Shown in pieces: positions 6,813 through 13,271 of a stretch of 23,768 nt of DNA; within the stretch, counting starts at the first letter, position 1, and every line of letters starts with the position of its first letter. The notes under the pieces were generated by a model. It was not told the origin of the DNA. It did not search any database and saw only the letters and a program-made list of their open reading frames with translations. The stretch is from JBBTVO01 sp038063195 (GTDB lineage: Bacteria; Patescibacteriota; Microgenomatia; Levybacterales; UBA12049): assembly GCA_038063195.1 (NCBI GenBank), contig JBBTVO010000033.1, positions 1-23,768 on the forward strand, written 5' to 3'. Position numbers and translations under genes: made by a program.

Positions 6813-7286
6813 ATGGGGAAAAAAAGTTTAAAAAAAGATACAAAAGATAAAACAGAAGAAAAAGATTTAGAAATTGAGAACCTTAAGAATCAATCCCGAT
6901 TGGATCGGGATCAAATAGCAAGAACACTCGCGGACTATCAGAATCTTGAAAAAAGGGTCGCGCAGGAGCGGGAGGAACTTAAGAAATCTGCAAATAGCGG
7001 ATTAATTCTCCGGCTTCTTCCGGCACTTGATACTCTGATACTTGCACAAAAACACACAAAAGACGAGGGAATAAATTTGAGTGTAAAGCAAATTTTTGAT
7101 ACGCTAGAAAGAGAAGGGTTAATAAAAATAGAAGTAGTCGGAAAAGATTTTGACCCCCAGCTTATGGAAGCAGTGCATGTAGCGGAAGGAGTTGAGGGGA
7201 AAGTTATCGAGGAACTCCGACCCGGGTTTTTGCTAAATGATAAAGTTTTAAGAGCAGCACAAGTGTCCGTAGGACACGCAATATAA
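6813..7286 (+). CDS. grpE: GrpE nucleotide-exchange factor
   Basis: Cytoplasmic co-chaperone that releases ADP from DnaK. The 157-residue protein has a Lys/Glu-rich start, a coiled-coil helix (about 15-60, with LADYQNLEKRVAQERE) and the C-terminal beta domain with the signature FDPQLMEAVHVAEGVEG, then VIEELRPGFLLNDKVLRAAQVSV. ATG 6813 is used; another ATG at 6804 is out of frame. It lies 45 bases after hrcA across the 31-bp heptamer repeat, and 47 bases before dnaK. No convincing Shine-Dalgarno; somewhat short for the family because the N-terminal tail is reduced. Confidence 0.94.
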   Translation: MGKKSLKKDTKDKTEEKDLEIENLKNQSRLDRDQIARTLADYQNLEKRVAQEREELKKSANSGLILRLLPALDTLILAQKHTKDEGINLSVKQIFDTLEREGLIKIEVVGKDFDPQLMEAVHVAEGVEGKVIEELRPGFLLNDKVLRAAQVSVGHAI

Positions 7287-7316
7287 AATATTAAAGATTA
7301 AATATAAAAGATAATA
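7282..7316. repeat. Phased 7-bp repeats in the grpE-dnaK gap
   Basis: Five heptamers close to KATWAAA (units such as TATAAAA, TATTAAA and GATTAAA) fill the gap and overlap the grpE stop codon. AT-rich sequence can mimic periodicity, so this one is weaker than the TAGCRAY element. Confidence 0.5.
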
Positions 7317-7322
7317 TTGACT

Positions 7323-7329
7323 GAAAGGA
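7323..7329 (+). promoter_or_regulatory. Shine-Dalgarno sequence of dnaK
   Basis: GAAAGGA ends four bases before the dnaK ATG (7334). It is the only clear Shine-Dalgarno sequence I find in the window, which fits a highly translated internal operon gene among mostly leaderless or coupled genes. Confidence 0.7.
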
Positions 7330-7333
7330 ACAT

Positions 7334-9259
7334 ATGGGAAAAATAATTGGAATAGATTTAGGTACAACAAATTCAGCAGTTGCGGTAATGGAGGGTGGAT
7401 CTCCTAAAGTTATCCATTCCAGAGAGGGACGCAATGTAATTCCGTCAGTTGTCGACCCGATATCTCATGTCGTGGGAGATGTTGCCAAAAGACAGCTTGT
7501 CTTAAAACCTAAGAAGACTGTCTTTTCTGTAAAAAGACTTATGGGACATAAATTCAAAGATGAGTCTGTGCAATTTGACATGAAATGGCTTCCGTATACT
7601 GTCAAATCAGGCCGTGACGGTATGGCAGTTGTAGAAGTTGAAGGAAGAACTTTTACTCCTCAGGAAATTTCCGCCCAAATTCTTCAAAAGATTAAATCAG
7701 ATGCGGAAGCGTATCTTGGCGGAAAAGTTACACAGGCTGTAATTACAGTTCCTGCATATTTTGATGACAGTCAAAGACAGGCGACGAAACAAGCAGGAGA
7801 AATTGCAGGACTTGAAGTCTTGCGAATTATAAATGAGCCGACAGCTGCAGCACTTGCTTATGGGCTTGATAAGAAAAACGCACATACAATTGCTGTTTAT
7901 GATCTTGGTGGAGGAACATTTGATATTTCAATTCTTGAGCTTGGGGACGGAGTTTACGAAGTTAAATCCACCAATGGAGATACTCATCTTGGAGGAGATG
8001 ATTTTGATCAGGTAATTGTAAATTATCTTGCCGATGAGTTCAAAAAAGAAAACAATGTCGATTTAAGGAAAGATCCGCAGGCACTCCAGAGATTAAGAGA
8101 AGCTGCTGAGAAAGCAAAGATTGAGCTTTCAAGTTCTCAGGAAGCGCAAATTAATCAGCCCTTTATAACTCAGGGAAAAGACGGACCGCTTCATCTTACA
8201 ATGACTATCACAAGACCACAGCTTGAGAAAATTGTAGATGATTTGATCCAAAAAACTTTAAAACCGGTTGAAATGGCTCTTAAAGACGCCGGGGTAAAAG
8301 CAAGCGGAATTGATGAGGTTGTTTTGGTTGGAGGAATGACCAGAATGCCAAAAGTTGTCGAAACAGTCAGTAAGTTTTTCGGAAAAGAAGCAAACAAATC
8401 CGTAAATCCTGATGAAGTAGTCGCAATAGGTGCGGCAATCCAGGGTGGAGTCTTGGGAGGAGAGGTAAAAGATGTTTTGCTTCTGGATGTTACGCCTTTG
8501 ACTCTTGGAATTGAGACTTTGGGCGGAGTGTCCACTCCTCTTATTTCAAAAAATACTACAATTCCTTCGTCCAAATCCCAGGTTTTTTCAACTGCAGCTG
8601 ACAATCAAACGCAGGTGGAAATTAATGTTCTTCAGGGAGAAAGGCCTCTTGCAAATGATAATAAGACTCTAGGAAGATTTATTCTTGATGGAATTCCCCC
8701 TGCGCCCCGCGGTGTTCCTCAGGTTGAAGTGACTTTTGACATCGATGCCAATGGAATTCTTAATGTTGCCGCAAAAGATAAAGCTACAGGAAAAGAGCAA
8801 AGTATTAAGATAACCGGCTCAACAGGTTTGACCAAGGAAGAAGTTGAGAAGATGACCAAAGATGCTGAGGAGCATGCGAAGGAAGATGAGGAGAAAAAAG
8901 AAATGATTGAGGCAAAAAACAACGCGGATTCTCTTATATTTACAGCCGAGAAGACCCTAAAAGATGCTGGAGATAAAGCAGATGAGAATTTGAAGAAAGA
9001 AGTTGAGGAAAAAATTTCTGCTCTTAAGGCAGTTTTAGAAACCGGAACAAAAGAAGAACTGGAAACAAAGAGTAAGGAATTATCAGATTCCCTTCAAAAA
9101 GTAGGACAAGCGATGTCCAGCCAAGGGCAACAGACAACTAATAACGAACAACAGACAACAGATTCAGATACAAAAGCTGATGGAGAAGCGAAAACTGATG
9201 ATTTAAATGAAGAGGAAAAAAAGAAAGACGAGCCGGTTGAGGGAGAGGTCGTAAATTAA
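7334..9259 (+). CDS. dnaK: Hsp70 chaperone DnaK
   Basis: ATP-driven chaperone that works with DnaJ and GrpE on unfolded proteins. The 641-residue chain has all landmarks: phosphate-1 loop IDLGTTNSA (6-14), phosphate-2 loop DLGGGTFD (190-197), adenosine motif VGGMTRMP (332-339), the interdomain linker DVLLLDVTPLTL (380-391), the beta-sandwich substrate domain and a helical lid. The last 40 residues or so form a charged disordered tail ending PVEGEVVN. Third gene of the heat-shock operon and the only one with a strong Shine-Dalgarno. Confidence 0.98.
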   Translation: MGKIIGIDLGTTNSAVAVMEGGSPKVIHSREGRNVIPSVVDPISHVVGDVAKRQLVLKPKKTVFSVKRLMGHKFKDESVQFDMKWLPYTVKSGRDGMAVVEVEGRTFTPQEISAQILQKIKSDAEAYLGGKVTQAVITVPAYFDDSQRQATKQAGEIAGLEVLRIINEPTAAALAYGLDKKNAHTIAVYDLGGGTFDISILELGDGVYEVKSTNGDTHLGGDDFDQVIVNYLADEFKKENNVDLRKDPQALQRLREAAEKAKIELSSSQEAQINQPFITQGKDGPLHLTMTITRPQLEKIVDDLIQKTLKPVEMALKDAGVKASGIDEVVLVGGMTRMPKVVETVSKFFGKEANKSVNPDEVVAIGAAIQGGVLGGEVKDVLLLDVTPLTLGIETLGGVSTPLISKNTTIPSSKSQVFSTAADNQTQVEINVLQGERPLANDNKTLGRFILDGIPPAPRGVPQVEVTFDIDANGILNVAAKDKATGKEQSIKITGSTGLTKEEVEKMTKDAEEHAKEDEEKKEMIEAKNNADSLIFTAEKTLKDAGDKADENLKKEVEEKISALKAVLETGTKEELETKSKELSDSLQKVGQAMSSQGQQTTNNEQQTTDSDTKADGEAKTDDLNEEEKKKDEPVEGEVVN

Positions 9260-9286
9260 ATAAAATATAAAAAATTAAATATATAA
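9259..9286. repeat. Phased 7-bp repeats after dnaK
   Basis: Four AT-only heptamers (AATAAAA, TATAAAA, AATTAAA, TATATAA) follow the dnaK stop in phase. Low complexity makes this weak taken alone. Confidence 0.4.
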
Positions 9287-9289
9287 TAT

Positions 9290-9307
9290 GGCCGCGGTGA
9301 CGCGGTC
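9290..9307 (+). terminator. Hairpin between dnaK and dnaJ (possible partial terminator)
   Basis: GGCCGCG pairs with CGCGGTC (one G-T pair) around a GTGA loop, followed by only three T residues. It is the only GC-rich hairpin in the gap and could attenuate or process the dnaK transcript. The short T-run argues against full termination. Confidence 0.4.
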
Positions 9308-9313
9308 GTTTAG

Positions 9314-9319
9314 TATAAT
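9314..9319 (+). promoter_or_regulatory. -10 box of a possible dnaJ promoter
   Basis: TATAAT lies eight bases before the dnaJ ATG (9328), so a transcript would start at or next to the ATG. No good -35 box exists 16-18 bases upstream, where the hairpin lies. Confidence 0.4.
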
Positions 9320-9327
9320 AAAGAAAT

Positions 9328-10212
9328 ATGAACGACGATTACTATAAAACTTTGGGAGTTACGAAAACCGCAACTGCGGATGAGATAAAAAAAGCTTACC
9401 GAAAATTAGCCCTCCAATATCATCCGGACAGAAATAAAACGAAAGACGGAGATAAAAAATTTAAGGAAGTAACTGCCGCTTACGAAGTTTTGTCTGATCC
9501 TCAAAAAAGACAGACTTATGACCAATTTGGTCATCAGGCTTTTACACAAGGAGGAGCCGGCGGTGGTCCACAGGGACCTTTTGGCGGGCAGCAAGGCGGA
9601 CAATACGGGCCATTCACATATACATATGGTACAGCTGGCGGGGGTAATCCTGATTTTGACTTCGGCGGATTTTCTGACCCGTTTGATATTTTTGAGCAAT
9701 TCTTCGGCGGCGGCGGATTTTCCCGAGCGCAAAGACGTCAAGCATATTCACTGACTATAGATTTTATGGATGCTGTAAAAGGAGCAACCAAAAAAGTTAC
9801 TATTGATGGAAAAACACAAACTGTAAAAATTCCTGCAGGAGTTGATAATGGTTCAAGAATCCGTTTCGGAGATTATGACGTAGTTTTGAGCGTAAGATCT
9901 GATGAGAGATTCAGAAGAGAAGGGCATGATTTGATTACGGAGATTCCTATTCCATTTGCCAATGCCGCTCTTGGGGAAACAATAACTGTGCCTACGATAG
10001 ATGGAGAGATAAAAGTAAAAGTTCCTCAGGGTACACAGCCGGACACTGTAATTAGATTGAAAAACCGCGGAGTGCCGCATTTAAGAGGAAGCGGACGGGG
10101 AGATCAGTATATAAGAATTAAGGTCGTAATCCCAAAAAATCTTACAGGACATCAAAAGAAATTACTTGAGGAATTTGAGGAAGAGAGTAAAAAGAAAAAG
10201 ACTTGGTTTTAA
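9328..10212 (+). CDS. dnaJ: DnaJ-type Hsp40 lacking the zinc finger (CbpA-like, class II)
   Basis: Co-chaperone that stimulates DnaK ATPase. J-domain at 1-68 with the HPD tripeptide at 32-34; Gly/Phe-rich linker at about 74-132; C-terminal substrate-binding beta domains from about 137 to 285. The four CxxCxGxG zinc repeats of true DnaJ are absent, so the architecture is class II (CbpA/DnaJ2-like), 294 residues. Its place directly after dnaK in the hrcA operon suggests that it serves as the main DnaJ here. A hairpin and a -10-like box upstream suggest some separate expression. Confidence 0.92.
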   Translation: MNDDYYKTLGVTKTATADEIKKAYRKLALQYHPDRNKTKDGDKKFKEVTAAYEVLSDPQKRQTYDQFGHQAFTQGGAGGGPQGPFGGQQGGQYGPFTYTYGTAGGGNPDFDFGGFSDPFDIFEQFFGGGGFSRAQRRQAYSLTIDFMDAVKGATKKVTIDGKTQTVKIPAGVDNGSRIRFGDYDVVLSVRSDERFRREGHDLITEIPIPFANAALGETITVPTIDGEIKVKVPQGTQPDTVIRLKNRGVPHLRGSGRGDQYIRIKVVIPKNLTGHQKKLLEEFEEESKKKKTWF

Positions 10213-10232
10213 ATCCTCTTTTATGCTACGAT
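10203..10232 (+). promoter_or_regulatory. Promoter of the envelope cluster
   Basis: TTGGTT (10203-10208), 18 bases, TACGAT (10227-10232) preceded by TGC, an extended -10. Transcription would start near 10239, two bases before the ATG at 10241. It overlaps the end of dnaJ, so the cluster can be transcribed apart from the heat-shock operon. Confidence 0.5.
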
Positions 10233-10240
10233 AATTGGGT

Positions 10241-10555
10241 ATGATTCCTGTGGCTTATGCCGCCTCATGTCCGGCCGGAAATACATCCACTGATATTGGT
10301 TGTATTCCCAATGACCCGATACAATTTGCGTCCAAATTCTATGCAATTGGCCTTGGTCTTATCGGCGGAGTTGCTGTTCTTTTTATTATTTACGGCGGTT
10401 ATATCATTCTTACTTCTCAGGGTGATCCAGCTCAGCTTGAGAAAGGGAAAAGTTATATATATTATGCAATCGCGGGAGTTCTACTTGCAATTTTTGGATT
10501 CGTATTCGTACAAGTTATAGCAGTTAACGTATTGCGTATTCCAGGTTTTGGATAA
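10241..10555 (+). CDS. Two-TM pilin-like protein (TrbC/VirB2, T4SS-pilin type)
   Basis: A 104-residue protein beginning MIPVAYAASCPAG. The ATYA-like AYA-A start resembles the end of a signal peptide, though the hydrophobic part is nearly missing. Two membrane helices (about 33-58 and 73-96) are joined by the short polar loop SQGDPAQLEKGKS, the layout of VirB2/TrbC pilins and of the T4SS_pilin family seen next to VirB6-like genes in many CPR genomes. Two cysteines (in ASCPAG and IGCIPND) lie outside the membrane and could pair. I use ATG 10241 rather than the TTG at 10235, since the promoter predicts a leaderless start there. The next gene starts one base after its stop. Confidence 0.7.
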   Translation: MIPVAYAASCPAGNTSTDIGCIPNDPIQFASKFYAIGLGLIGGVAVLFIIYGGYIILTSQGDPAQLEKGKSYIYYAIAGVLLAIFGFVFVQVIAVNVLRIPGFG

Positions 10556-10556
10556 A

Positions 10557-13238
10557 ATGAAAAAATTTCTGCCCAATTTTAAAATTTTCTTTTTAAGTTT
10601 CATTTTTCTATTTTTTCTCTTACTTAACTTCTCGCCGCTTTTCGTAAATAGCGCTTTTGCAGCTGATCCTCCGGCTTCTGTTCCTGACGGGACATGGATT
10701 AGAGACCCTGATGTTACGTTTGCAGGAAAATCTGCGGCAAGGTCAGGAAAGTTTCTTGACTGGGCAATAGCTAATTATCAGTGGTCTTCGGTATCGGGGA
10801 CAAGCGGTAATCCTCTGGCTTCTTTTTGGCAGACAATAGAGATTATAGTCCTTGCGTTTTCTGTTCTTTTTGTTCTCGTTACGGCTTTCGTAATAATCGT
10901 AACCCGCGGAAAAAATATAACAATAATGCGTTTTATTCCCCGCTTCATAATGATAATTTTACTCATCGTCCTTTCGTTTTCCATAGTCCAATTTTTATAT
11001 CAGATAAATGACGCTATTCAGGGATTCTTCTTCAAAAACACTGCGGGCGCGGTTATTTCACAAAAAGATTTATTATTTGTAGGATTTGATTATAAGAATT
11101 TTCTGGGTTATAGAGTTTCTGGTATGGAATTTGATGAATCTGCTTTTGTTTCACTACTTCTGGTAAAGCTCACCGCGCTTACTTATTATGTAATGGTTGG
11201 AGTACTCCTCCTTCGGAAAATTATTCTTTGGTTTTTTATAGTAATATCCCCTGTTTTTCCCCTTCTTCTTTTCTATTCCCCCATCAGAAATACCGCCAAA
11301 ATCTGGATAGGAGAGTTTTTCCGCTGGCTTTTGTATGCACCTCTTTTTGCAATATTTCTTTCAGGGCTTGTACGTATATGGAGTTCACCTGCCGGAATTC
11401 CTCTTCCGTTTAATTTTAATAAACCAGAAGAGTATAAAACATCCATTAGCATATTATTGGGAGGTCCGGGTCAGACAGTAAACCTTTCAAACAGTGTAAA
11501 TAATTCCGATACATTTGCACTTTATGTAGTAGCGCTTCTTATGCTTTGGGTAGTAATTATTCTGCCATTTCTTCTTCTTCAGATTTTCCTTGATTTTATT
11601 CATGAATTCTCTTTCTCGGAAAGCAACATGATAAAACAGATGATAGCAGGAGGAAGTTCTATTATAGGAAGAGGGCCCAATGGCAAACCGCCTCCGCCGC
11701 CTTCAACTCAACCCTTAGGCAGTGCCAAGCCATTGCCGTTCTTCCCGGCTAAGATCGCAATACCAGAGATAAGGGCAAATGAAGCAGTAATCAATGCGGG
11801 AGCGGCGATTTCTCAAGGAGCTCGGGTTCACTCTGAAATCCTTAATCTTACTAACTTAACAATTCCTACGATGAGAGATGTCGCAACATACGAGACATCA
11901 CTTTTGTCCTCCAATATCCAAAGTCATCAGGAAATTGCAAGAGTGCATGAGACTCTGGAGGGAATTGCCGACCCAAGACGGGTAAGTGTATCTACTCAAA
12001 GAGAGAAATTCACCAATATTAATGAGAAATTGACTCAGAGTGCGCAAAGAGGTGATCCTTTGGCAGCCTCCATACTTACTGCGGCAAGTTCAGTAGTGAG
12101 TAAAACTTCGGTTATTGATACGGCAAGGCTTTCAAAAGTCTTTACCGACATGAAGAATTTGGAGCATGTTTCGTCTTTTACAGAAAGACAGAGATTAACT
12201 GAAGTTAAGAAAACACTATCCGATGCGGCACAAAGAGGTGATCCCCTAGCTACCTCCATACTCTCCGTAGTTAATAAGGAAAAGATACAAGCGGGCAAAG
12301 TTGATGTTGATGAGAACCTTAAAATCCAATTGGCGCAAGCCAAAGAAAAAGGAAGTCAGGTTGCTTTGTCAGTCCTTGAGGCCGCAGGAATCAGTGAAGT
12401 CAAGCTGGCCGGAGCGAATGCATTTTCCGACCAAACTTCAATCACCCAAACTTCTCAACTTTCAAAAGTCTTAACAGATGTTAATAACATAGATAATATT
12501 ACATCTGCTGAAGAAAAACAGAAATTGACAACAATTAAGACAGCTTTGTCTGAGGCAGCCGATAAAGGCGATCCTCTGGCTACATCAATACTTTCTGTAA
12601 TGCATAAAGAAACTGCGCATGAAGGAAAAGCCGAAATCGATGACAATTTGAAAATCCAATTGGCGCAAGCCAAAGAAAAAGGAAGTCAGGTTGCTTTGTC
12701 AGTCCTTGAGGCCGCAGGAATCAGTGATGTTAAATTGGCTAAGCAGGAAGCGTTTCCTCAATCAAACAGAGTCCAGTCTGTAAATGTCGAAGATTACGAG
12801 TCGGTAAAAAAGATTTGGCTTGAGAATTACAAAAAGCTTGATCCGCCAAAAACTATTGATGGTAAGCAGAGGAACAGAAAAGAGTGGGCATTAAATGACA
12901 TAGATAAAATAAGTGAAACCATCAGCTTTCTGGCTTCAACAGAGCCTCAAAATGTCACAAAAGGTATGGAGAGAGTAGGAACTATCCTGCCGTTCTTATT
13001 AATTGGAGGATTTTCCCAGACAGAGGTAGTCACTTATCTTAAGGCCAAACTTGAGGCGGCAAAGTCGGTAGTTTCTGATCTTGATAAAGCGCAGAATGAA
13101 GAAGATACAATGCTTGGCAGGGAAACAAAAAAAGAGGGAGCTCCAAAAGAAATGGAAGCTCAGGAAGAATTAAAAGACGAATTACCGGAAGAAGGCAAAA
13201 CAGAAGACAAAAAAACTCGGCCTGAAGATAAAAATTAG
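10557..13238 (+). CDS. VirB6/TrbL-like multi-TM protein with repeat-bearing C-terminal domain
   Basis: An 893-residue protein. A signal peptide (1-36, ending SAFA-AD) is followed by about six membrane helices (92-115, 125-150, 200-220, 222-243, 255-275, 320-345). The segment LRKIILWFFIVISPVFPLL is characteristic of VirB6/TrbL-type channel proteins. After a Pro-rich joint (KPPPPPSTQP) comes a helical, soluble region of more than 500 residues, with two 110-residue repeats (about 523-632 and 633-735) and a partial earlier one, and a highly acidic/basic tail. It probably forms a membrane pore with the pilin-like protein upstream (one-base gap). ClpC-like ATPase follows after 33 bases. No VirB4/VirD4 ATPase lies in the window, so a full T4SS is not shown. 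Confidence 0.72.
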   Translation: MKKFLPNFKIFFLSFIFLFFLLLNFSPLFVNSAFAADPPASVPDGTWIRDPDVTFAGKSAARSGKFLDWAIANYQWSSVSGTSGNPLASFWQTIEIIVLAFSVLFVLVTAFVIIVTRGKNITIMRFIPRFIMIILLIVLSFSIVQFLYQINDAIQGFFFKNTAGAVISQKDLLFVGFDYKNFLGYRVSGMEFDESAFVSLLLVKLTALTYYVMVGVLLLRKIILWFFIVISPVFPLLLFYSPIRNTAKIWIGEFFRWLLYAPLFAIFLSGLVRIWSSPAGIPLPFNFNKPEEYKTSISILLGGPGQTVNLSNSVNNSDTFALYVVALLMLWVVIILPFLLLQIFLDFIHEFSFSESNMIKQMIAGGSSIIGRGPNGKPPPPPSTQPLGSAKPLPFFPAKIAIPEIRANEAVINAGAAISQGARVHSEILNLTNLTIPTMRDVATYETSLLSSNIQSHQEIARVHETLEGIADPRRVSVSTQREKFTNINEKLTQSAQRGDPLAASILTAASSVVSKTSVIDTARLSKVFTDMKNLEHVSSFTERQRLTEVKKTLSDAAQRGDPLATSILSVVNKEKIQAGKVDVDENLKIQLAQAKEKGSQVALSVLEAAGISEVKLAGANAFSDQTSITQTSQLSKVLTDVNNIDNITSAEEKQKLTTIKTALSEAADKGDPLATSILSVMHKETAHEGKAEIDDNLKIQLAQAKEKGSQVALSVLEAAGISDVKLAKQEAFPQSNRVQSVNVEDYESVKKIWLENYKKLDPPKTIDGKQRNRKEWALNDIDKISETISFLASTEPQNVTKGMERVGTILPFLLIGGFSQTEVVTYLKAKLEAAKSVVSDLDKAQNEEDTMLGRETKKEGAPKEMEAQEELKDELPEEGKTEDKKTRPEDKN
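12122..12760 (+). repeat. Two 330-bp coding tandem repeats in the VirB6-like gene
   Basis: The second unit is offset from the first by exactly 330 bases. Within them 12321-12397 and 12651-12727 are identical over 77 bases, while the flanks have diverged clearly at both DNA and protein level. A partial third unit precedes them (GDPLAASIL, around 12054). The pattern points to gene conversion or strong local constraint. Confidence 0.85.
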
Positions 13239-13259
13239 CAAAAAAGATTTAATTAATGA

Positions 13260-13268
13260 TATTATAAT
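13260..13268 (+). promoter_or_regulatory. -10-like box before the first Clp ATPase
   Basis: Overlapping TATTAT and TATAAT lie three to six bases before the ATG at 13272. The spacing fits a leaderless start, but no -35 box is evident and the gene may rely on the upstream promoter. Confidence 0.35.
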
Positions 13269-13271
13269 AGT

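Noticed and set aside
8191..8604. Long minus-strand open frame inside dnaK (and similar frames inside the clp genes)
   Set aside because: These are opposite-strand shadows of strongly conserved genes, with Ser/Thr/Phe-rich composition and no promoter or family match.
9290..9310. Strong intrinsic terminator after dnaK
   Set aside because: The hairpin is good but only three T residues follow; listed as a possible partial terminator.
10241..13238. Complete type IV secretion system
   Set aside because: Only pilin-like and VirB6-like proteins are present; no VirB4, VirD4, relaxase or other channel proteins were seen in the window.
13231..13271. CIRCE operator before the first Clp ATPase
   Set aside because: Only a TTAGCA half-like sequence is present; no inverted partner at nine bases.
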